A stretch of 64,000 nucleotides of DNA. Source: Halobacillus locisalis (GTDB lineage: Bacteria; Bacillota; Bacilli; Bacillales; Halobacillaceae). The position numbers and the translations under genes are program-made. Below, piece after piece: positions 49,591 through 57,611 of this stretch; the first letter of the stretch is position 1; every line of letters begins with the position of its first letter. Location: positions 1 through 64,000 of the forward strand of contig NZ_JACEFG010000005.1 in NCBI RefSeq assembly GCF_013694105.1, in the 5' to 3' direction. The notes under the pieces are model-generated. The model had not been told where the DNA came from and did not search any database. It was given only the letters and a program-made list of their open reading frames with translations.

Positions 49591-50947
49591 AGTTTCAGGT
49601 AGATACGTGACCACTTATACCCTGACAAACAAATAGAAGCCGTTTCAGTACTCAGTTATTTCAGGTAGATATGTGAATTAGATATGGCATATAAAATGAA
49701 TATTTCAGTTTCAGTACACTGTTGTTTTGGGTAGGTATGTGACTTAGAGAGATTAAGAAAGTCATAATGGTTGGTTTCAGTACTCTGTAGTTTGAGGTAG
49801 ATATGTGACGAAATCGGCCCGATAAGTGCGGAACAGTTTGTTTCAGTACACTGTTGCTTCAGGTGGATAAGCGACAGGACAACGAAAATGGAAAAGTCGG
49901 ATTCTGTTTCAGTACTCTGCTGTTTCAGGTAGATACAGGACTAACAAATATAAAGAAGGATATCAATATGCGTTTCAGTACTCCGTTGCTTCAGGTAGAT
50001 ATGTAACTACTTTGACAAGTCTTAAATTCCCTTCGGTGTTTCGGTACACTGTTGTTTCAGGTAGATAGGTGACATGATACAAAAAAGATTATAGCCCCTA
50101 TGTTTCAGTACACTGTTGTTTCAGGTAGATAGGTGACACCTCTTTTAATCCATAACGTAAATTCATTGTTCCCGTAATCTGTTGCTTGAGGTGGATATGT
50201 GACTAAGCCATCTTTTTGGGAATAATCTATGTGTTTCAGTACTCCGATGTTTCAGGAAGGTATATGTGCACAAGTTTCCGTTCCTTCCCGTTCTCTTGTT
50301 TCAGTACTCTGTTGTTTCGGGTAGGTATGTGACGCATGGAATGGCGAGGAACTAGAGTGAAGGGTTTCAGTACTCTGCTGTTTCAGGTAGACGTGTGACC
50401 TCCTATAGTCCCGAGCGTGATAATCAGGTGTTTCAGTACTCCGTTGCTTCAGGTAGCTATGTGACATTACTCAGCTGAACGTCAACAAGTGCGTATTTTC
50501 AGGTAGATTCGTGACTTGTCATGACGATTCCTTCTTAGTTGGTATGTTTCAGTACTCCGTTGTTTGAGGTAGCTATGTGACTAAAACTATAGCCAGAAGG
50601 AGAAATGACCGTTTCAGTACTCCGCTGTTTCAGGTATATATATGACTTTACCATTGTAGGTAAAGGCGGTGATCTTGTTTCAGTACTCCGTTGTTTCAGA
50701 TAGATATGCGACCTGTTGACTTTGTTCAAATAGACCAATATAGTTTCAGTACCCTGTTGTTTCAGGTAGATCTGTGACGCATCGCAATGACAAACAAACA
50801 GACGGTCAGTTTCAGTACCCTGCTGTTTCAGGTGGATATGTGACTTTCTTGTCCTGGAGTGAAGAAGTACATATGTTTCAGTACTCTGTAGTTTCAGGTG
50901 GATGTGTGACTGGAAATGTATGCCTTTTATGATCCGATTGATTTCAG
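49591..50947 (+). CRISPR. Type II CRISPR array with highly degenerate repeats
   Basis: Twenty full 36-bp repeats (starts 49642, 49708, 49774, 49840, 49906, 49972, 50038, 50102, 50168, 50233, 50298, 50364, 50430, 50546, 50611, 50677, 50743, 50809, 50875 and others between) plus partial repeats at 49591-49611, 50495-50515 and at about 50940, with spacers near 30 bases. No two full repeats are identical: the first ten bases GTTTCAGTAC are nearly constant, while the 3' part (consensus CAGGTAGATATGTGAC) varies. Same strand as cas9, beginning about 20 bases after its stop codon. No leader is evident. Confidence 0.95.
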
Positions 50948-51006
50948 CTGGTCATTAATAATTTATCAAGGTTAATGTAACCTACCTAAATGTAATGGTT
51001 TGATTT

Positions 51007-51047
51007 TATAATTCGGAGTAAATACTTAGTAGTAACTCCGAATTATA
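51007..51047. terminator. Perfect 13-bp hairpin after the array
   Basis: TATAATTCGGAGT (51007-51019) and ACTCCGAATTATA (51035-51047) pair perfectly, so it could end array transcription. The gap 50948-51086 has no gene. Confidence 0.55.
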
Positions 51048-51054
51048 GTGCAAA

Positions 51055-51095
51055 ATAAAAGCCACTCCTAACCAAAAGGAATGGCTTTATTTATT
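51055..51095. terminator. Hairpin downstream of the 26-aa ORF
   Basis: AAAGCCACTCC and GGAATGGCTTT (one mismatch) with A/T flanks on both strands; could end leftward transcription of the small hydrophobic ORF. Confidence 0.6.
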
Positions 51096-51167
51096 CTTGG
51101 TAAGAACAAAAGTATAGATAGATATAGCAAGCGCGATCAATGATGTGATTAGTGCTAAAGTAAGCAT
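51087..51167 (-). CDS. Very small hydrophobic peptide, 26 aa, possible type I toxin
   Basis: MLTLALITSLIALAISIYTF followed by VLTKNK: a single hydrophobic helix with a short basic tail, the typical size and layout of Fst/TxpA/BsrG-like toxins. GAGGCGA lies upstream of the ATG. Nearby is a second small hydrophobic ORF and an opposite-strand RNA. It may instead be a holin-like or accessory peptide. Confidence 0.5.
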   Translation of the reverse strand: MLTLALITSLIALAISIYTFVLTKNK

Positions 51168-51183
51168 CAAATCGCCTCATTTC

Positions 51184-51212
51184 TTGTCATTTTTGAATAA
51201 TCAGGATATAAT
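51184..51212 (+). promoter_or_regulatory. Promoter of the antisense RNA
   Basis: TTGTCA (51184-51189), 17-base spacer, TATAAT (51207-51212), reading rightward into the antisense of the 46-aa ORF. Confidence 0.8.
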
Positions 51213-51218
51213 AAGAGT

Positions 51219-51311
51219 AGAATATGGTTGGGAAAGGGATCACTCCCTCTCCCGTTGTGAGTTATTTCTTAGACCTTTTCGCTTTCCCAGAGCGAGGGTC
51301 TATTTTCTTTT
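51219..51311 (+). ncRNA. Candidate antitoxin RNA of a type I toxin-antitoxin pair
   Basis: About 93 nt from the start of the 51184 promoter to the hairpin AGACC...CGCT / AGCG...GGTCT (51271-51301) and TATTTTCTTTT. It overlaps the last 50 bases of the opposite-strand 46-aa ORF (51262-51402), as RatA and SR4 overlap their toxin mRNAs. A hairpin GGGAAAGGGATCACTCCC lies in its 5' part. Confidence 0.65.
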
Positions 51312-51402
51312 CACGACTCTTATTTCTCCAAGCAATACTGAGATTAATCGCAGCACTACTTAGGTTCACAACAGACGTGATCAGAACAATCAACTCATCC
51401 AT
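51262..51402 (-). CDS. Small hydrophobic toxin candidate, 46 aa
   Basis: MDELIVLITSVVNLSSAAIN then LSIAWRNKSREKK: one hydrophobic helix followed by a basic tail, as in type I toxins of Bacillota. AAAGGGGGTG is 6-9 bases upstream of the ATG. The 3' end overlaps a rightward RNA. It is not a clear family member, so the assignment rests on size, hydrophobicity and antisense overlap. Confidence 0.6.
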   Translation of the reverse strand: MDELIVLITSVVNLSSAAINLSIAWRNKSREKKIDPRSGKAKRSKK

Positions 51403-51482
51403 ATCTACACACCCCCTTTCTTTAAGGGGATACCTCCATTATATCATATTTCACCTCTAAAAACGTTGATTCTATGCGGTTT

Positions 51483-51827
51483 TTAGAGCAATCCTTCATT
51501 CTCGAAAACAGCTTTAAGTAGGTCATTTACATACTTGGATTTGAAGCCTTTTTTCTGTTTTCTTTGCTTGCTTAGCTTATCAAGAGTTTGAGCAACCTCT
51601 TTTTCTAAATGAAAACCACAAAAGATTTTCTCGTTCTTCTTTTCGTCCTTTACAATGCTTTTATGAATATCAGCAACGTTAACATTATGAGTTAGTTCCT
51701 CATTTACTTCTTCCTGCTGAACAGAACTTTCTTCTTGTTCTTGTTTAGGTACAACCACTTCTTCTTCACTTCTTTTATTCATGCTTGCTACGTCTGCAAA
51801 GCTACTAGGTCTTTTCTTTCTTGCCAT
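51483..51827 (-). CDS. Small ParA partner, ParB/ParG-like
   Basis: A disordered, acidic and Lys-rich N-terminus leads to a C-terminal segment that could form a ribbon-helix-helix (KIFCGFHLEKEVAQTLDKLS ... KSKYVNDLLKAVFENEG). It is 18 bases downstream of parA, as in type Ib partition operons (ParA plus a small RHH centromere-binding protein). Identification rests on position and fold prediction. Confidence 0.6.
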   Translation of the reverse strand: MARKKRPSSFADVASMNKRSEEEVVVPKQEQEESSVQQEEVNEELTHNVNVADIHKSIVKDEKKNEKIFCGFHLEKEVAQTLDKLSKQRKQKKGFKSKYVNDLLKAVFENEGLL

Positions 51828-51845
51828 TTGTCATCTTCCTCTCGG

Positions 51846-52628
51846 TTAGTAGTTTAGTTCCTCAATCAATTTGAAATACGAATTGACGGTCTTATTAAGT
51901 TTTTCTTTTAAAGTGGCTGGGCCATCCCCATATGCGACAGAGTTAGAAAACCGAATGGATCTAGGTATAACGTTATCTGTGACATAAAGGTCATTCTGAG
52001 CTGCATACTTACGGCAGTCTTGGAGAAGTTGCGAGTGTAATGTAGTCCTCGCATCCACTAATGTAGGAACAATCGCCTCTACCTCTAAGCTAGGATTGTG
52101 CCTCTCTTTAAAGTCATTGTAGAAATTCAATGTTTTCACTAATGACCGCAGGCTATACGTTTCAGGTTGAAAAGGTATCAGTAACGAATCAGCGATCCTT
52201 AATGCGTTACTTGTAGCTAGACCTAAGTTTGGTGGTGTATCAATAAATATGTAATCGTAGTTGTTTTTCACCTTTTTAGTCAGCTTATCTTGGAGAAAAT
52301 CGAAGATATTGGTGTATAAATTACTGTTCGTGAATACTTCGTACTCCAGGAAAGTCATATCATCATTACTTATAGCAATATCAATATTGTCCGATGCAGT
52401 AACAATAGCTTCCTCAAATGAAACGTCTTTATCTACAAATACATCATAGATGCTTGTATCATAGGTGTCTGGGTTAATGCCAAAAGCAATACTTGAGTTA
52501 CCTTGGTTATCAACGTCGATGATGAGCACCTTTTTGTCTTGTCTTGCTAAGACGCCTGCTAAATTAGTGGTCAAAGAGGTTTTTAAAACACCACCTTTGT
52601 TTGTTGATACAGCAATTGTTTTAGTCAC
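51846..52628 (-). CDS. parA: ParA partition ATPase
   Basis: It has a deviant Walker A NKGGVLKTS (residues about 10-18) and the ParA motifs IDVDNQGNSSIAFG and DYIFIDTPPNLGLATSNALR. The GTG start has AAGGGTG upstream. At 260 aa it is in the range of ParA without an N-terminal HTH (type Ib). It moves plasmid copies to daughter cells with its small partner. AT palindromes lie upstream (52744-52767) and may be the centromere. Confidence 0.9.
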   Translation of the reverse strand: MTKTIAVSTNKGGVLKTSLTTNLAGVLARQDKKVLIIDVDNQGNSSIAFGINPDTYDTSIYDVFVDKDVSFEEAIVTASDNIDIAISNDDMTFLEYEVFTNSNLYTNIFDFLQDKLTKKVKNNYDYIFIDTPPNLGLATSNALRIADSLLIPFQPETYSLRSLVKTLNFYNDFKERHNPSLEVEAIVPTLVDARTTLHSQLLQDCRKYAAQNDLYVTDNVIPRSIRFSNSVAYGDGPATLKEKLNKTVNSYFKLIEELNY

Positions 52629-52743
52629 CTTACATCACCCTTTCATCTTGGTATTGAGCGGTACACCGTTTAGAAAAAGTCTATCACACTACCATTAAGA
52701 TGAAAATAATATTTTAGATATAGATATATTTTACAACAAAGAT

Positions 52744-52767
52744 AACAATATTGATATTAATATTGTT
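52744..52767. repeat. AT palindrome near parA
   Basis: AACAATATT-GATATT-AATATTGTT is a near-perfect palindrome. Related ATATTAATATTG blocks are at 6921, 7561, 43663, 58501, 61111 and 62952. A centromere site is possible, but so is chance in AT-rich DNA. Confidence 0.5.
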
Positions 52768-52788
52768 TTTAAAAATGAATTCTATTTT

Positions 52789-52831
52789 GAACAATTAACT
52801 GTTGCAAGAATCCTTTGTCTTTGGGTATAAT
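52789..52831 (+). promoter_or_regulatory. Leader 3 promoter with operator-like site
   Basis: TTGCAA (52802-52807), 18-base spacer, TATAAT (52826-52831); GAACAATTAACTGTTG (52789-52804) overlaps the -35 start. Confidence 0.75.
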
Positions 52832-52837
52832 GAAGCT

Positions 52838-53062
52838 ATATTTACCAGTTATTAAGCTCTTTTTCACAGAGCAGTCGTTCCTATCCTGATTACAAGGATA
52901 CATAAATCGACACAGTTATTTTTGGCTATTCACTTAGCTCAGTCATGTCTTAATGACAAAAACAAGTCTTTTTCACATTAAAAAAATTAGATAGTTAGAT
53001 ATTAAAACCAATTCACAAGTTCTATGCCTAAGTAGGTGTAGTCCGTGGATTGGTTTTTTTAT
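52838..53062 (+). ncRNA. Structured leader RNA, copy 3, ending in a terminator
   Basis: TTTACCAGTTATT, hairpin 1 GCTCT / AGAGC, hairpin 2 GTCG / CGAC with inner TATCC / GGATA, then ACACAGTTATT. Against GTTG / CAAC in copies 1 and 2, the stem pair T-A has become C-G, a compensatory change. The terminator AAAACCAATTCAC / GTGGATTGGTTTT ends the leader at 53062. Genes for a zinc protein, MoxR and VWA proteins follow. Confidence 0.8.
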
Positions 53063-53096
53063 ATATAAAATTCCATTAAGAAAGGGAGTAGTTAAA

Positions 53097-53312
53097 ATGA
53101 ACAGAGATTTAGAACATCCCGATATCTCAAAGGTTGGATACGAGAGGGAGGATCTTCCTCAAGTATTCACTAAGTGTGAGGGCTGTGAAGAAGATATTTT
53201 GTCTGGTCGTGAGTATGTGTTAATTCACGATGAAGTCTTTTGCTCTAAAGAATGCTTGTTAGGTTTCATCTCTGACAACATCGAGTTTATAGGGGCAAGA
53301 TATCGTAATTAG
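53097..53312 (+). CDS. Small zinc-binding protein, 71 aa
   Basis: CEGCEED and CSKEC give a four-Cys cluster of CxxC...CxxxC type, as in small treble-clef or HHMTase-like fingers. First gene of the leader-3 operon; RBS AAAGGGAG. Function unknown. Confidence 0.6.
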   Translation: MNRDLEHPDISKVGYEREDLPQVFTKCEGCEEDILSGREYVLIHDEVFCSKECLLGFISDNIEFIGARYRN

Positions 53313-53329
53313 ATTTCAAACAAGAGTGA

Positions 53330-53358
53330 TTTCAAATTCAAATTAATTCAAAAAGGGG
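53330..53358 (+). repeat. AU-rich translation leader box, copy 4
   Basis: Matches the other boxes with two differences (a T to C change and one extra A) and lies 9 bases before GTG 53368. Confidence 0.85.
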
Positions 53359-53367
53359 TGGATTCTC

Positions 53368-54288
53368 GTGAATATTAACGAGCAAATCCAAAGTGGAAAC
53401 ATCGTAGCAACACAAAATCAAGAGGGAGCGCTAGGTTTTATCTTCTGGTACTCGGTATCTTCTAATATTGAGGTGACCAGAGAAGATCTAGGCGATTTAT
53501 TCAAGAACATTGGAATTGATGAGAACTGGCTACCTAATGAAATACGTCCTAGTGACGCTTTTCGGAGAGCAACCAGTGAGATTCAGCGTAAACGAGTTCC
53601 AACGTCTGATCCGAACATTAACCGAAACTATTTATCTCGGGAAGTGTACTCAGACACTCAAATGGTACAGCGAAATATCGTAATCGAAAACGTGGATAAG
53701 CAAGGGAAACGGTTAGATTACGAATCAAATGCTACTGTTATTGAGTTGGATAAAGAAAACGTTGAATTTAAAGTGATTTCAAAGCCAGGAGAGGATGCAG
53801 CTAGAGAGCTTGCCTACGAGGCCAAACACAAGTTTGATAAGTACATTACTTATTACTCTTCCCAGCAACTTAGGGTTATGGTCAGTAAGTTCCTTAGCAG
53901 TTTAGCACCTACACAGGTTCGTCCAAATGGAGGGGTATATTTTATACCGATTAACTTTGCTGACGACCTCAGTAAATTACAAACCCTTTGTGAAGAACTT
54001 GATTCCGAAGGGGTTTCTATACCGCTTTATGACTCTAGCGACAATAGAAACATGGTGCTTCGAAAATTAAAAGATGACCTTCATACAGCCATTCAACGCT
54101 TAGAGACATTAAAGCAGTCAAATGCTAGTCGAGCACAGTTACAAGAGGCTTTGAAGGAAGCGAAGCGTGTCGGTGATACTTACACTGACTACCGTAAAAA
54201 TCTGAAGATAGATGTTAGTGAGCTAGAAGACTATCGTGATGACTTGAGAAGTCAGTACATCGAAGTCTTGGATCGTATCACTAAATAA
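53368..54288 (+). CDS. Unknown protein, 306 aa
   Basis: No catalytic motif is seen. A mixed N-terminal part is followed by a helical C-terminus (about 225-306) with coiled-coil pattern (DDLHTAIQRLETLKQSNASRA). It resembles the DUF6744 class of plasmid proteins by memory only. It has the AU-rich box before its GTG start. Confidence 0.5.
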   Translation: MNINEQIQSGNIVATQNQEGALGFIFWYSVSSNIEVTREDLGDLFKNIGIDENWLPNEIRPSDAFRRATSEIQRKRVPTSDPNINRNYLSREVYSDTQMVQRNIVIENVDKQGKRLDYESNATVIELDKENVEFKVISKPGEDAARELAYEAKHKFDKYITYYSSQQLRVMVSKFLSSLAPTQVRPNGGVYFIPINFADDLSKLQTLCEELDSEGVSIPLYDSSDNRNMVLRKLKDDLHTAIQRLETLKQSNASRAQLQEALKEAKRVGDTYTDYRKNLKIDVSELEDYRDDLRSQYIEVLDRITK

Positions 54289-54298
54289 GAAGACAAGA

Positions 54299-54358
54299 AA
54301 GAAATCACTTTTGTATAACTCGAGTTTCTGAGTTTTATAAGAGGCGGTTTCTTTTTTG
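54299..54358 (+). terminator. Intrinsic terminator inside the leader-3 operon
   Basis: AAGAAATC and GGTTTCTT flank a longer inner hairpin (ACTCGAG / CTGAGT); followed by TTTT. Confidence 0.6.
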
Positions 54359-54380
54359 TTGTTTAAAAGGAGAATTTAGG

Positions 54381-54560
54381 ATGGGTGATTTTTTTCAAAC
54401 CCGTAGAGGGGTTACGTTCTATGAATACCATGTACCTGAAATGATGAAGTCATTACAGAAAATAGGTAGTGAATTAGAGCGTCAAAACAATTTAAAAGAA
54501 GAAGAACTGAAGATGAAACGAGGCGAATCCAATGAGTATTTTACTTCACCAAAGGTCTGA
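54381..54560 (+). CDS. Small unknown protein, 59 aa
   Basis: MGDFFQTRRGVTFYEYHVPE MMKSLQKIGS...: AAGGAG lies upstream of the ATG. It overlaps the next ORF by 29 bases in another frame. Helical, charged C-terminus. Confidence 0.55.
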   Translation: MGDFFQTRRGVTFYEYHVPEMMKSLQKIGSELERQNNLKEEELKMKRGESNEYFTSPKV

Positions 54561-54888
54561 GGAATACCTGAAAGATGTTTTTTCAGCTTATAGTGACGGT
54601 GGTGAACTACCACTGTTTCATACTCTTTCGGGTCGCACCATTATACATCTTTACCCTGTGGCTGACACAGTTGATGAGCATGGTGAACTCATAGGATTAG
54701 TGGATGCGCTATTTTTTGAAGTGAATATCTACAATGTCGAAACCATGACGTTCTGGAGTACAACTTCAAAGGATGAAATAGATTTAGGCATCCCCTGTAA
54801 AGCACGTATATTCAAAGATGGTAGCACGGTTCTGATCATTAACCGCGACATAAAGATTATGGATACTCAATCTTTAACGGTTAAATAA
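54532..54888 (+). CDS. Unknown protein, 118 aa
   Basis: Strand-rich, with no known motif (SGRTIIHLYPVADTVDEHGE). It starts inside the 59-aa ORF, so the two may be translationally coupled. Part of the leader-3 operon. Confidence 0.5.
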   Translation: MSILLHQRSEEYLKDVFSAYSDGGELPLFHTLSGRTIIHLYPVADTVDEHGELIGLVDALFFEVNIYNVETMTFWSTTSKDEIDLGIPCKARIFKDGSTVLIINRDIKIMDTQSLTVK

Positions 54889-54930
54889 ACCGGGCAAATA
54901 ATATTTAAAATTCTAAGGAGAGAAAATAAT

Positions 54931-56031
54931 ATGACTAATAAAATTAAAGATATCAAGAGTGCACTTAATCAAAAATACTTCGAGCGTGAAGAAGAAATTG
55001 AAGCGTTGCTCACTGCTATGTTGGCAAAACAACACGTTTTGTTTATTGGAGTAGCTGGTACAGGTAAATCCATGTTGTCTGCTGAGTTGAATAACATTGT
55101 TGAAGGGTCAGATTACTTCCAATGGCTATTGAACCAATTCAGTACACCTGAAGAATTATTCGGCGTACTATCTCTTAAAGAGCTCGAGCAAGGAGTGTAC
55201 AAGCGTAATACATCGAATAAATTACCTGAAAGTCATTTCGCTTTCTTAGATGAAATCTTTAAAGCGAATTCGGCTATTCTTAACAGCTTGCTTACGATCA
55301 TTAACGAACGTTTGTTTTACAACAATGGTCACCCTGTTCAAACTCCTCTTATGTCTATTGTTGGTTCATCTAATGAGTACCCAGAGGAAGGCGAAGGTCT
55401 AGAAGCATTATTTGACCGTTTCTTGCTGCGATACGAAGTAGACTATATCCAGGAGGACAAGTCATTCGTTCAAATGCTTTCAGGTACTAACGATAATGTT
55501 GAGGTACCTTCCATTACTTTAGAGGAACTTCACATTTACCAACAGGAAGCTGAACAAGTGAATATCCCAGGATCAGTCATTGATACTCTCCTCGATATTC
55601 GTAATGAGCTAAAAGATGAAGGGGTCAGACCTAGTGATCGTCGCTTCAAGCAATCTCTATCTTTACTTAAAGCACAGGCCTACATGAATGGTCGTAATGA
55701 TGTGGCATTAGGTGATGTGGAATTGCTTAAGAATACTTTGTGGGAAAAGCCTGAGCAAAAGGAAATAACAGCCACGATTGTTAAGGACTACGCTCAGGAC
55801 GTAAACCAACAAAGGTTCGAATCAGCTGAGAATGATTTTGAAGAAATCAAGGATGCCCTAAAAGAAGAAGGACTATCACTTGAGGAATCTAATGAGAAGA
55901 TAAGAAAGCTAAAAGTGATCATGGATGAAGTTCAGGGGCTGACTTATGACGAAACGGAGAAGAATCGTCTAACCAAGTCTGTTGAAGCTTACAGAAATGA
56001 TTATCTAGAAAACACATTAAAATTATTCTAA
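54931..56031 (+). CDS. MoxR-type AAA+ ATPase
   Basis: Walker A is GVAGTGKS (residues about 39-46), Walker B AFLDEIFK (about 107-114), sensor 1 VGSSNEYPEE, and a C-terminal helical domain (about 225-366). MoxR/RavA ATPases remodel proteins together with a VWA partner, and one lies 75 bases downstream. Such pairs occur in phages and plasmids with unknown targets. An intrinsic terminator sits between the two genes. Confidence 0.85.
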   Translation: MTNKIKDIKSALNQKYFEREEEIEALLTAMLAKQHVLFIGVAGTGKSMLSAELNNIVEGSDYFQWLLNQFSTPEELFGVLSLKELEQGVYKRNTSNKLPESHFAFLDEIFKANSAILNSLLTIINERLFYNNGHPVQTPLMSIVGSSNEYPEEGEGLEALFDRFLLRYEVDYIQEDKSFVQMLSGTNDNVEVPSITLEELHIYQQEAEQVNIPGSVIDTLLDIRNELKDEGVRPSDRRFKQSLSLLKAQAYMNGRNDVALGDVELLKNTLWEKPEQKEITATIVKDYAQDVNQQRFESAENDFEEIKDALKEEGLSLEESNEKIRKLKVIMDEVQGLTYDETEKNRLTKSVEAYRNDYLENTLKLF

Positions 56032-56036
56032 GAATG

Positions 56037-56080
56037 AGAGATACAGGTGAAGACTTTAGTCTTTACCTGATCTCTTTTTT
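56037..56080 (+). terminator. Intrinsic terminator between MoxR and VWA genes
   Basis: AGAGAT...AGGTGAAGACT and AGTCTTTACCT...ATCTCT pair strongly (one mismatched pair of bases), with TTTTTT after. Confidence 0.75.
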
Positions 56081-56105
56081 ATTTTAAAAAAAGGGGTTTT
56101 ATTAC

Positions 56106-57539
56106 ATGCCAGTAACTAAACGTGTGAAACGAAAAGATAGGATATATAAAAAGCCGAGTATTAATTCTGATTCATTTGATGTGAGAAGATTCCACCAGTT
56201 ATATACTGCATCCCAAGGAATGAAAGATGTACGTGAGAAGGGAAAAGACCTTCCTATGTTCGATAACTTAATTGGGGATGTGTGGAGCAGCTTTTATAAG
56301 AGCTCACCTGAATTACTTCCCGATGATAAACAATCGCCTGACGTGCAATCCAATGCAGAAATGGTTGGCAACATGTTAAATGATGATTCCTTTCAGTCTG
56401 TTCATGAGAATACCCAATTTGATGATCTGATGTCTGGGTTATCTACAATAAACTACAGTGGTAAGATTTTCGAATGGATAGATGAGCGAAGGAAAGAAAA
56501 TGAAGAAATGGACGATGCAATGAATCAAGCTCAAGATAAGAAAGAAGAACATGGTGAAGATTCTGACGAGTTCCAACAAGCTATGGAGGGTGTTAGTTCA
56601 GCCATTCAGCAAGAAGTTGATCATACTGGTGGAGAGCTATCAAAAATGCTCCAACAAGCACAAGAGGAAGCTAAGAAACAAAAGAAAGATGTCGAGGAGC
56701 TTCTTGGTGGTATTCAAAGTGGTACTGCTGATAGTGCACTGAAGGAAGTTCCATTAAGAGAGCAATTTAATCTTGCTGAACAATTAAAAAGCAATAAACA
56801 GATGAAAGAAGTTGCTAAGTGGGCTGGTCGGTTCAAACGAATTGCTAAGAGTAAGCAGAAATCTATCTCGAAGCAGTCTATTTCTAAATCAGGAATCACG
56901 ACAGGCAACGAGATTGATCGCCTACTTCCTAGTGAGCTGTTGAATTACGCAATCCCAGAAGCAAAGGCTGACTTTCTAAGACGATTCACTGAAGGACAGA
57001 CATTGCAGCACGACAGTAAAGGTAAAGAATCCTTAGGTAGAGGGCCAATCATCCTATGCTTGGATCAATCAGGCTCAATGGATTATCTGGATCAACAATC
57101 CAAAGGATTTCTACTTGCTTTAATGTCCATTGCAAAGTTTCAGAAGCGTGATTTCGCATACATTCCTTTTTCTATTAAGGCACGTCCTTATAAGGAATAT
57201 CCAAAAGGAAAAATCACTCCTTCAGAAATGACTAGAATAGCAACAGAATTCATGGGTGGTGGAACAAACTTTGTCTATCCACTCAGAGAAAGTCTGAAAG
57301 CTATTCAGAAAAATCGTTTTAAAAATGCAGACATCATCTTTGTTACAGATGGAAACGACAATATGAAAAACTCATTCTTACAAGAATTTCAAGATAGGAA
57401 GAAAAAAGATGGATTCTCGGTGATTTCGTTGCTAATCGGTCCTCACGCAAGTCGTCAGACCGTTTCTCAATTCTCCGATCGTGTACATCATGCGAAGAAT
57501 TTCGCTGAGAATGATGCACATGAAGTTTTCGATTTCTAA
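56106..57539 (+). CDS. VWA-domain protein, partner of the MoxR ATPase
   Basis: The C-terminal third has a von Willebrand A domain with MIDAS motif DQSGSM (about residue 321) and the later Thr/Asp elements GGGTN and FVTDGND. The middle contains a Gln/Glu-rich coiled-coil segment (about 130-215). Similar to ViaA/CoxE-like partners of MoxR. It would bind a target through its VWA domain while MoxR does the work. Confidence 0.85.
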   Translation: MPVTKRVKRKDRIYKKPSINSDSFDVRRFHQLYTASQGMKDVREKGKDLPMFDNLIGDVWSSFYKSSPELLPDDKQSPDVQSNAEMVGNMLNDDSFQSVHENTQFDDLMSGLSTINYSGKIFEWIDERRKENEEMDDAMNQAQDKKEEHGEDSDEFQQAMEGVSSAIQQEVDHTGGELSKMLQQAQEEAKKQKKDVEELLGGIQSGTADSALKEVPLREQFNLAEQLKSNKQMKEVAKWAGRFKRIAKSKQKSISKQSISKSGITTGNEIDRLLPSELLNYAIPEAKADFLRRFTEGQTLQHDSKGKESLGRGPIILCLDQSGSMDYLDQQSKGFLLALMSIAKFQKRDFAYIPFSIKARPYKEYPKGKITPSEMTRIATEFMGGGTNFVYPLRESLKAIQKNRFKNADIIFVTDGNDNMKNSFLQEFQDRKKKDGFSVISLLIGPHASRQTVSQFSDRVHHAKNFAENDAHEVFDF

Positions 57540-57611
57540 TTTTTTGAAGCAGACCTTACATACGTGTAGGCGTCTGTCACTTTAAAAATATCAGGAGAGG
57601 ATGGACTGAAA

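Noticed and set aside
50252-50738. Two minus-strand frames with repeated KQRSTET peptides
   Set aside because: They are translations of the CRISPR repeats.
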